64,000 nt of DNA, from positions 54,115-118,114 of the forward strand of contig NZ_QPJK01000003.1 of assembly GCF_003337555.1 (NCBI RefSeq), read 5' to 3'. The notes under the pieces were generated by a model. The model was not told the DNA's origin. It did not search any database and saw only the letters and a program-made list of their open reading frames with translations. This document shows, one piece after another, positions 42,301 through 49,191 of the stretch. Each line of letters begins with the position of its first letter. The first letter of the stretch is position 1. The stretch comes from Pseudorhodoferax soli. GTDB taxonomy: Bacteria > Pseudomonadota > Gammaproteobacteria > Burkholderiales > Burkholderiaceae_C. The position numbers were made by a program, and so were the translations under genes.

Positions 42301-42785
42301 ATGTCTGCGTCCGTGGGCACCACGTTCCAGTCGCCCAGCAGCACCACTGGCTGCCCGGAGTCCCACAGCGCCTGCGCGCGCTGGCGCAGGCGCTCGAACC
42401 AGCGCAGCTTGTACTCGAACTTGGGGCCGGGCTGCGGGTTGCCATTGGGCAGGTACAGGCAGGCGAACAGCACGCCCTGGATGGCCGCTTCGACGTAGCG
42501 GGCCTCCTTGTCCTTCGGATCGCCCGGCAACGCGGTCGCCACCGGCAGCGGCGCTTGCCCGCGTGCCAGCAGCGCCACGCCGTTCCAGGTGCGCTGGCCG
42601 ACCACCAGGCTCTGGTAGCCGGCCTCGGCCAGCGCCTGAGCGGGGTAGTCCGCGGTGGGCGTCTTGAGTTCCTGCAGCGCGAGCACGTCGGGCTGCGTGC
42701 GCGCCAGCCAGTCCAGCAGCAGGTCCAGCCGCTTGCGGACGTTGTTGATGTTCCAGGTCGCAACGCGCATCGTGCGCGGGGCCAC
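39378..42785 (-). CDS. ligD: Exonuclease III-like domain fused to DNA ligase D (end-joining)
   Basis: A single 1135-residue frame without a stop joins two complete proteins. Residues 1-260 form an exonuclease III/AP-endonuclease domain: [63 protein letters not shown]. A 35-residue alanine/proline/arginine linker follows. Then comes LigD in the order phosphoesterase ([59 protein letters not shown]; about 297-470), ATP ligase with nucleotidyl lysine in ESKFDGYR near 533 and FDIPFLGG, and polymerase ([33 protein letters not shown]; about 848-1110). With Ku it repairs double-strand breaks. The exonuclease would add end-processing or AP-site cleavage. A 38-residue gene precedes it. Confidence 0.92.
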   Translation of the reverse strand: [1135 protein letters not shown]

Positions 42786-42812
42786 GGGTTGCGACAGTCC
42801 CGGGCGCGCCCG

Positions 42813-42929
42813 TCAGTCGCGCCAGTTGCCCGCGTCGCGGGGGTAGGCCGCCCTGGGCTTCGCGGCCTGGCGGGCCTTGAATTGTTTCCACAGGAAGCCG
42901 GCAATGGCCATCAGGATCATCTTGCGCAT
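42813..42929 (-). CDS. 38-residue basic peptide upstream of ligD
   Basis: A short gene: ATG at 42929 with GGAG seven bases upstream, stop at 42813-42815. The product begins MRKMILMAIAGFLWKQFKAR and ends in a charged tail rich in Arg/Lys/Asp. One hydrophobic-amphipathic helix suggests a membrane-associated peptide. It is 27 bases before the ligD fusion in the same direction and probably shares its promoter. No family is recognised with certainty. Confidence 0.6.
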   Translation of the reverse strand: MRKMILMAIAGFLWKQFKARQAAKPRAAYPRDAGNWRD

Positions 42930-43076
42930 GGTGTGCTCCAGTCGGTTCTGTCAGGGTTCGGTCGCCCGCCAGCTTGGGGCCGGCCCGCGGCATGCGCTGT
43001 AGGCAGGCATAGGCAAGCCCTGTCGGCCATGGCAAGGACTCTGTGCCGGACGCTGGCGGCCCCGCGTCCGCAAGGT
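42930..43076 (-). promoter_or_regulatory. ligD operon promoter region with motif shared with ku
   Basis: On the minus strand, 43017-42999 reads CTTGCCTATGCCTGCCTAC. The ku upstream region has the same pattern (CTTGCCT-2 bases-GCC-1 base-GCCTAC). The CCTACA end could be a -10 of stationary-phase (RpoS) type, with CCGACA 17 bases before it as a -35. Distance to the start codon is about 69 bases, close to that at ku (63). Confidence 0.5.
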
Positions 43077-43388
43077 TCAGCGCGCCGGCCCGAAGCCGAA
43101 GTACGACCCCTTGGCCGGTGCTGCCTTGGGTGGGGCTTCGTCGGCACGCCCGCGCTCTGGCGGCGCTGCCGCATGCCCGGCATCGGCGCGCGGCCCGCTG
43201 TCCAGGTCCTCCACCAGCTGCTGCAGCGCGAGCAGCCCCTCGGCCATGGCGCGCTGGTAGCTCGGCACGGCGGTGCGGGCCCGGTCCAGCGGCTGCCAGT
43301 CGTCGGCATGGCGCTCGGTCAGCACCCAGACGAAGCGCCCGCTGCGGGGCTCTTCCACGTGCACGGCGATGTGGCGCAAGGCGGGCAT
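43077..43388 (-). CDS. Hypothetical protein
   Basis: The 103-residue protein starts MPALRHIAVHVEEPRSGRFVWVLTERHADDWQPLDRA and ends in KGSYFGFGPAR. The first half looks like a small alpha/beta domain; the second half is low complexity. It is divergent from ku and lies directly upstream of the ligD operon promoter. No family is recognised. Confidence 0.6.
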   Translation of the reverse strand: MPALRHIAVHVEEPRSGRFVWVLTERHADDWQPLDRARTAVPSYQRAMAEGLLALQQLVEDLDSGPRADAGHAAAPPERGRADEAPPKAAPAKGSYFGFGPAR

Positions 43389-43448
43389 GGGCGCAGCGTA
43401 CCGCCTCGTGCGGTGCCGCAGCGCAGGTCGGCCGGCTGCCTGACGGCA

Positions 43449-43467
43449 CTTGCCTGCGCCGGCCTAC
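43449..43467 (+). promoter_or_regulatory. ku promoter motif shared with ligD operon
   Basis: The sequence is CTTGCCTGCGCCGGCCTAC, 63 bases before the ku ATG. It agrees with the ligD upstream motif at 16 of 19 positions and in spacing. CTGACG 17 bases before CCTACG is a possible -35. A one-base-shorter variant precedes the DUF3606 gene at 44438-44455 (60 bases before its ATG). Confidence 0.5.
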
Positions 43468-43530
43468 GCGGGGCCGGCTGCCGGCGCCGACACTGCTGCT
43501 TTCCGCCGGTTCAAACAAGGGAGGCCGTAC

Positions 43531-44412
43531 ATGGCAACTGGGTCGCGCACGCTCTGGAAAGGCGCCATCACCTTCGGTCTGGTCCACATCCCGGTGGGCC
43601 TGCACACCGCTTCGTCGGAGCAGGGGGTGGACTTCGATTGGCTGGACAAGCGCTCCATGGACCCGGTGGGCTACAAGCGCATCAACAAGCGCACCGGCAA
43701 GGAGATCACGAAGGAGAACATCGTCAAGGGTGTGCAGTACGAGGACGGCAAGTACGTGATCATCAGCCCCGACGAGATCGAGGCCGTGTTCCCCAAGACC
43801 ACGCAGACCATCTCGATCGAGCGCTTCATCGACGCCGGCGCCATGCCCTTCATCTTCCTGGAGCGGCCGTACTACGTGGCGCCGCTGGCCAAGAGCGAGA
43901 AGGTCTACGCCCTGCTGCGCGAGGCCCTGGTCGAGACCGGCAAGATCGCGCTGGCCAAGGTGGTCATCGCCACCAAGCAGCACCTGGCGGCGCTGGTGCC
44001 TTCCGGGCCCGCGCTGGTGCTGAACCTGCTGCGCTGGGGCGACGAGGTCAAGACGCTGGACGCGCTGGACCTGCCGCCCGCCGGCCGCAAGAACATCAGC
44101 GCGGCCGAGATGAAGATGGCCAAGCAACTGGTGGCCGAGATGTCCGGCGACTGGTACCCGGAGGACTTCAAGGACGAGTTCCGCCACCAGGTCATGAAGC
44201 TGGTCGACAAGAAGGTCAAGGCGGGCGACACCGAGACGGTGATCCAGCCCGAGGAAGAGGCCCCGGAGGCCGCCAACGTGCTCGACCTCACCGCGCTGCT
44301 GCAGCGCAGCCTCAAGGGCGGGCGCAAGCCGCCGGCCAAGGCCGCGGCGAAGAAGAGCCCGGGCAGGAAGACCGCCGCCGGCAAGTCCGCACCACAGAAG
44401 AAGGCCGCCTGA
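43531..44412 (+). CDS. ku: Ku double-strand-break end-binding protein
   Basis: The 293-residue protein starts at ATG 43531 with AAGGGAGG seven bases upstream. Bacterial Ku core motifs: RTLWKGAITFGLVHIPVGLHTA, DFDWLDKRSMDPVGYKRINKRTGKEI, VKGVQYEDGKYVIISPDEIEAV, SIERFIDAGAMPFIFLERPYYVAPL, LAKVVIATKQHLAALVPSGPALVLNLLRW. A lysine/alanine-rich C-terminal tail (about residues 265-293) is like those that aid DNA binding and ligase recruitment. It works with the divergently encoded LigD fusion in non-homologous end joining. Confidence 0.96.
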   Translation: MATGSRTLWKGAITFGLVHIPVGLHTASSEQGVDFDWLDKRSMDPVGYKRINKRTGKEITKENIVKGVQYEDGKYVIISPDEIEAVFPKTTQTISIERFIDAGAMPFIFLERPYYVAPLAKSEKVYALLREALVETGKIALAKVVIATKQHLAALVPSGPALVLNLLRWGDEVKTLDALDLPPAGRKNISAAEMKMAKQLVAEMSGDWYPEDFKDEFRHQVMKLVDKKVKAGDTETVIQPEEEAPEAANVLDLTALLQRSLKGGRKPPAKAAAKKSPGRKTAAGKSAPQKKAA

Positions 44413-44515
44413 GCCCTGGGCCGCAGGCCGGCCGCCACTTGCTGCGCCGTCCTACGCCGGTGCTGCACGACCCTTGTGCAGCATGGAGGCCGTTCTAACG
44501 ACCAAGGAGGCCAGC

Positions 44516-44692
44516 ATGGCAGACGACAAGAGCCAGACCGCAGCAGACCGCCAGCGGATCGCCATCGACGAGGCATACGAGCGGCGCGACTGGGCCAAGA
44601 GCCTGGGCACGACCGAAGACAAGCTGCGCGAGGCGGTGCAGGCCGTCGGCAATTCCGCCGACAAGGTGCGCGAGTACCTGCAGAGCCATTGA
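44516..44692 (+). CDS. DUF3606 family small protein
   Basis: The 58-residue protein (MADDKSQTAADRQRIAIDEAYERRDWAKSLG...LREAVQAVGNSADKVREYLQSH) matches DUF3606, short proteins in which a helix-turn-helix-like core is preceded by DxxR-I-x-E-x-YE-RDWAKSLG. AAGGAGG lies six bases before the ATG. The shared upstream motif with ku points to co-regulation, probably in stress or stationary phase (inference). Confidence 0.85.
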   Translation: MADDKSQTAADRQRIAIDEAYERRDWAKSLGTTEDKLREAVQAVGNSADKVREYLQSH

Positions 44693-44833
44693 GGCAGCCC
44701 GTGGCACAGCGCACCACGCTCGTGATTCCCGCCGACCGCTTCGCTGCGGCGGTGGCGGCCCTGTGCGCGCCGGGCCTGCAAGGCAAGCGCCCCTCCACGC
44801 CCCCGGACAACTCCCCTTCGCAAAGGACGCCCC

Positions 44834-45022
44834 ATGGCCGACAACGCCGCCCTGCTGCGGGTACAGCAGCAGCAACAGCAGCAGCAACAACAGCCCCAGC
44901 CCAGCCCGGCGCTGGCCCCGCAGCCCAGCCACATCGACGCACCGCAGAACCCCTTGCCGGGCCAACCGCCCGTGATGCCGCAGCCGACACCCGTGGAAAC
45001 TCCGCCGCACCCCGGCCTGTGA
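44834..45022 (+). CDS. Poly-glutamine/proline-rich small protein
   Basis: 62 residues (MADNAALLRVQ, then a ten-residue glutamine run, then a proline-rich tail). Ten successive CAG/CAA codons at 44864-44893 form a microsatellite-like tract. AAGGA lies seven bases before the ATG. It is probably disordered. Whether it is a functional protein is uncertain, but it is spaced and oriented like the neighbouring small genes. Confidence 0.45.
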   Translation: MADNAALLRVQQQQQQQQQQPQPSPALAPQPSHIDAPQNPLPGQPPVMPQPTPVETPPHPGL

Positions 45023-45105
45023 GCGCAGCACCGACTTGAAGCCGCGTGCGCCGCCCCTATCTTGCTCGGACTCGGTTGAAGGGTCAGCTTGAAAGGAGGA
45101 AGCAC

Positions 45106-45450
45106 ATGGCCATCCAACATCCAGCCCCAGCCCCAGCCCCAGCCCCAGCCGCTCCGCAGCCCGGCCGCACGCCGGGTGGTGCGGGCTCCGACCCGTTGCA
45201 GGAGCAGTCGATGTCCTACCGCGGCGTGGACATCCGCATCGCGGTGCAGCGCACGCCCGACTACGTGTTCGGGCGCGCAGACCTCGTCGCTGGCGACCAA
45301 TACCTCGGCCGGCTCTCCATCGGCAATCCTAAGGCCACGCCGCAGGAAATCCAGCAGCGTCTTGCCGCCCTGGCGCAGGCGCGCGTCGACATCACCACTG
45401 CCTTCCGGGGCCCAGGCGCGGCGGGGCCGGGGCAGGCGCCGGTGTCGTGA
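45106..45450 (+). CDS. Small protein with Ala-Pro repeat N-terminus
   Basis: 114 residues from ATG 45106, preceded by a very strong ribosome site AAAGGAGG. Five exact copies of CCAGCC (45121-45150) encode an Ala-Pro run. The remainder (SYRGVDIRIAVQRTPDYVFGRADLVAGDQYLGRLSIGNPKATPQEIQQRLAALAQARVDITT) looks like a compact alpha/beta domain of unknown family. A CCTATCTT box about 45 bases upstream may be its -10. Confidence 0.7.
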   Translation: MAIQHPAPAPAPAPAAPQPGRTPGGAGSDPLQEQSMSYRGVDIRIAVQRTPDYVFGRADLVAGDQYLGRLSIGNPKATPQEIQQRLAALAQARVDITTAFRGPGAAGPGQAPVS

Positions 45451-45640
45451 AGATGCGCGGCGCCCGTCCGGCGCGCCTTCCAACGGCAGCGCCGGACGCA
45501 TGCAGAGCCGGCCTATCGCGGCTAGGGGCACCGTCCTACTGCGCGCGTCCCGCGCGCACCAGACAGTGGCAAGGCCGGCACACCACGCGAGCGCGGAAAG
45601 GCCGGCAGTTTTCCCAACCGTCATGCCCCAAGGAGACACC

Positions 45641-46042
45641 ATGAAAAAGCATCTACTCTGGATCGCACTGGCCGGCAGCCTCGTTGCCTCCGCAGGCGCC
45701 AGCGCGATGACCAAGGACGAATACAACGCGGCCAAGGACAAGATCTCCGCCGACTACAAGGCGGCCAAGGCCCGTTGCGACGCGCTGAAGGACAACGCCA
45801 AGGACGTCTGCGAGAAGGAAGCCAAGGGCACGGAGAACGTGGCCAAGGCCGAGTTGGAGCAGAACTACAAGCCGTCGGACAAGCACGCCAAGAACGTCGC
45901 CGAGGCCAAGGCCGAGATGGCCTATGAAGTGGCCAAGGAGAAGTGCGACGACATGGCGGGCGACGCCAAGGCCAATTGCGTGAAGCAGGCCAAGACCCAG
46001 CACGACAGCGCCAAGGCCGACATCAAGCGCATGAAGGGCTGA
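45641..46042 (+). CDS. Exported lysine/alanine-rich helical protein
   Basis: The 133-residue protein has a signal peptide (MKKHLLWIALAGSLVASAGASA). The rest is almost entirely charged helix with regularly placed cysteines (ARCDALKDNAKDVCEKEAKG, EKCDDMAGDAKANCVKQAK). Such proteins are often labelled TolA-like, but no TolA domain is present. It is a periplasmic protein of unknown role, in a cluster of stress-type small genes. AAGGAG precedes the ATG by seven bases; two hairpins follow the stop. Confidence 0.8.
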   Translation: MKKHLLWIALAGSLVASAGASAMTKDEYNAAKDKISADYKAAKARCDALKDNAKDVCEKEAKGTENVAKAELEQNYKPSDKHAKNVAEAKAEMAYEVAKEKCDDMAGDAKANCVKQAKTQHDSAKADIKRMKG

Positions 46043-46088
46043 CAAGACGGCCCGCGCGCAAGGCTGCGCGCGGGCACCTGGATGTGCG

Positions 46089-46114
46089 AACGGGCCCGTG
46101 GGCCCGTTTTGTTT
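46089..46114 (+). terminator. Rho-independent terminator
   Basis: AACGGGCCC and GGGCCCGTT (9 bp, 2-base loop) are followed by TTGTTT. A second GC-rich hairpin (CCCGCGCGCA/TGCGCGCGGG) lies just upstream. It ends the 45641 gene transcript and, being nearly symmetrical, may also serve the convergent gene ending at 46121. Confidence 0.85.
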
Positions 46115-46120
46115 GCGTGG

Positions 46121-46597
46121 CTACTTGCCGTCGCGGTCGGAATCTCCGGGCACCGCACGTTCCACGCGGTCGCTCAGACGCTGCCAGGCATCGCGCGAGG
46201 CGTGCCGCGCATTGCCCCATTCCAGCGACGAGCTGCCGCGCGATCCCGACCAGCCCGCGCCCAGTTCGGGCTCGACCTCGTCGAACGAGCGGCCGGGGTA
46301 CTTCTCGTACGCGCTGGCGCCGTACATGTAGGCCGGACCGTACTGGTCGTAGTTGGAGCCGGACGCATAGGGCCTGGTGCTGAAGTTGTCGCGCCAGTAG
46401 CTGTCCTCGGCCACCGGGTCGACCTTGGTGGCCTTGCCCGCCAGCGCGCCGACGGCAGCACCCACGGCTGCGCCCACGGCCGCACCGACAGGCCCCGTCA
46501 TGCCACCGACGGCGGCACCTGCGGCTGCGCCGCCGGCCACACCACCCGTCACCGCACCGACCGCTGCGCCCGTGCCGACCTTGCTCTTTTCTTCCAT
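46121..46597 (-). CDS. Glycine-zipper protein
   Basis: The 158-residue protein has a long glycine/alanine zipper at the N-terminus (AAVGAVTGGVAGGAAAGAAVGG ... GAAVGAAVGALAGKATKVDP) that should insert in membrane. It is followed by a tyrosine-rich hydrophilic region (RDNFSTRPYASGSNYDQYGPAYMYGASAYEKYPGRSFDEV). AGGAG precedes the ATG by six bases. Such proteins are common in Burkholderiales and are often stress induced; the function is unknown. The tail DDW-like WQRLSDRVERAVPGDSDRD is basic/acidic. Confidence 0.78.
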   Translation of the reverse strand: MEEKSKVGTGAAVGAVTGGVAGGAAAGAAVGGMTGPVGAAVGAAVGAAVGALAGKATKVDPVAEDSYWRDNFSTRPYASGSNYDQYGPAYMYGASAYEKYPGRSFDEVEPELGAGWSGSRGSSSLEWGNARHASRDAWQRLSDRVERAVPGDSDRDGK

Positions 46598-46749
46598 GGC
46601 GATCTCCTGTTGATGAAAGGTCTCCAAGTTAGGACCTGCGCGGCGCGCGGCCTGCCGGAACGGAGCGTCTGCGCACGTCGTCCATCGCCTCACGGCCGGT
46701 GGCGTGGAGCGGCCGCCGGCACGACGGAGCAGGCTGTCGGGCGCCGGAC

Positions 46750-47787
<1,038 letters not shown>

Positions 47788-47805
47788 GGGGAGGTCTCCA
47801 GCAGG

Positions 47806-48804
47806 TCAGGGGAAGAGGGTGCGAAAGCGCCAGGCGCCGCGCAGCCGCCAATAGCAGGCGAGGAAGGGGATGGCCAGCGAGGTGACGAGCATCTCGGCCA
47901 CGTGGGCCGGCGCATGCGAGGCACCGCGCAGGCGCCGCAGCGCGAACACCAGGCAGCCGGCCAGCGCCAGCGCGGCGAGCGCACCGGCCAGCGGGCCCTG
48001 GCCGGCCAGCGCGGCGCCCGCGGCGCCCAGGGCACTGGCCACGATCAGGCCGTAGAGCCAGGGCGGGTGGCGCCGGATGCGGCTGCGGTACAGGTCGGGG
48101 TGCTTGGCGAACAGCAGCGCGTCGAAGTAGACATTGGCCTGCTGCGCCATCGAGATGCCCCAGCGCACCGGCCGCACCGGGTGCACCACCACGGCACGCT
48201 CGGCCCGGCCGACGCCGCCGTAGCGTTCGAGCAGCGCGAACTGCAGGTCCGAGTCCTCGCGCCACGCCCGCGTGAAGCGCGTGTCGAAGCCGCCCACGCC
48301 CAGCAGCGCACTGCGGCGCACGAAGGCGTTGGCCGTCACGAACTCGGCCCGCTCCAGGCCCTGGGTCATGCGCGCGTGGTCGGTCGGCGGGCCGTCCACC
48401 GGCACGACGACGCGGCCGCCCGCCGCCACCAGGCCGTCGTCCAGCGCACGCAGGCCCTCGGCCAGCCAGTCGGGTGCGGGCACCGTGTCGTCGTCGGTGA
48501 AGGCGACCACGGGTGCGCGCGTGCTGCGCCAGCCGGTGTTGCGCGCGCCGGCCGGGCCGCGCGTGCCCTGGGCTCGGGCGTAGCGCAGGCGGGGCCGCTT
48601 GCAGGTGGCGGCCAGCGCCTGCACCAGTGCCTCGGTGTCGGCGCAGGGGCCGTCGTCCACCACCACGATCTCCCAGTCCCGGGCCAGCCCCTGCTGCGCG
48701 AGCAGCGCCTGCAGGCAGCGGCGCAGCAGGGCGGGGCGCCGGCAGGTGGCGATGACGACGGCGATGGCGGGGACGGTCGGGTCTGCCGCCGCGAAGCGTT
48801 TCAT
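47806..48804 (-). CDS. GT2 family glycosyltransferase with C-terminal membrane helices
   Basis: 332 residues. The GT-A fold is clear: IAVVIATCRRPALLRRCLQALL, VVVDDGP, PAGARNTGWRS, FTDDDTVPAPDWL (metal DxD) and WREDSDLQFALLERYGG (acceptor ED). The C-terminal 100 residues are hydrophobic (LYGLIVASALGAAGAALAG, LAALALAGCLVFALRRL), anchoring it to the inner membrane. The ATG overlaps the stop of the upstream 66-residue ORF by 4 bases. Confidence 0.9.
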   Translation of the reverse strand: MKRFAAADPTVPAIAVVIATCRRPALLRRCLQALLAQQGLARDWEIVVVDDGPCADTEALVQALAATCKRPRLRYARAQGTRGPAGARNTGWRSTRAPVVAFTDDDTVPAPDWLAEGLRALDDGLVAAGGRVVVPVDGPPTDHARMTQGLERAEFVTANAFVRRSALLGVGGFDTRFTRAWREDSDLQFALLERYGGVGRAERAVVVHPVRPVRWGISMAQQANVYFDALLFAKHPDLYRSRIRRHPPWLYGLIVASALGAAGAALAGQGPLAGALAALALAGCLVFALRRLRGASHAPAHVAEMLVTSLAIPFLACYWRLRGAWRFRTLFP

Positions 48805-49001
48805 ACGGGCTTCTCCGGCAGGAAGAAGCCTGCCGCACACGCGCCGCGGCCGGGTGCGGACGGCGGCAGGTGTTGCCGCAAATCTTCCTTGCGCGGCCCA
48901 TGGGCCGCAGAGATGGTCTGCCCACCGGCGTCGACGCCGGCGGCCGGCGCGCGCGGCAAGGCATGGACGCTGGTCAGCGCAAGGCACAGGCCTGTCTTCA
49001 T
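48801..49001 (-). CDS. 66-residue leader gene coupled to the GT2 gene
   Basis: The ORF runs from ATG 49001 (GGAAG eight bases upstream) to a TGA that overlaps the GT2 ATG (ATGA). The product starts MKTGLCLALTSVHALPRAPA, a short hydrophobic start that could be a signal peptide, and ends ACAAGFFLPEKPV. It begins about 42 bases after the predicted start of a sigma-54-type promoter, so position and coupling support a real gene. No family is recognised. Confidence 0.5.
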   Translation of the reverse strand: MKTGLCLALTSVHALPRAPAAGVDAGGQTISAAHGPRKEDLRQHLPPSAPGRGACAAGFFLPEKPV

Positions 49002-49054
49002 GTGTGTTGCTTCCATGGCGCCGGAAACCGCTCCGGCTTCGCCCCCGCACCATG

Positions 49055-49069
49055 GCAATGCGCATGCCA
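49055..49069 (-). promoter_or_regulatory. Sigma-54-type promoter of the peptide-GT2-UXS operon
   Basis: The minus strand reads TGGCATGCGCATTGC: consensus TGGCACG-N4-TTGC with one change. -24 GG at 49068-49067 and -12 GC at 49056-49055 have the required 10-base gap. The expected transcript start is about 49043. Confidence 0.6.
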
Positions 49070-49191
49070 CGACCGCGACGTGCAGTCGCGCGTGCCCGGC
49101 TCCGCGCCGCCCCGGCGCTGCACGCCGCGCAGCGCAGCGCCACGGGCTTGCCGCATCCCGTGCAGGTGGGCGCCGCGTGGCCCCGGCGTCG

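Noticed and set aside
44438-44475. Sigma-54-type promoter before the DUF3606 gene (TGCACGACCCTTGTGC)
   Set aside because: It has the general look but lacks the essential GG at -24 and GC at -12 with 10-base spacing.
39459-44498. A 1679-codon plus-strand open frame spanning ligD and ku
   Set aside because: It is antisense to ligD and out of frame with ku; the composition is that of a shadow frame.
48869-48892. Sigma-54-type promoter on the minus strand within the GT2 leader gene
   Set aside because: GG and GC can be found ten bases apart (GGAAGATTTGCGGC), but the surrounding consensus bases do not match.
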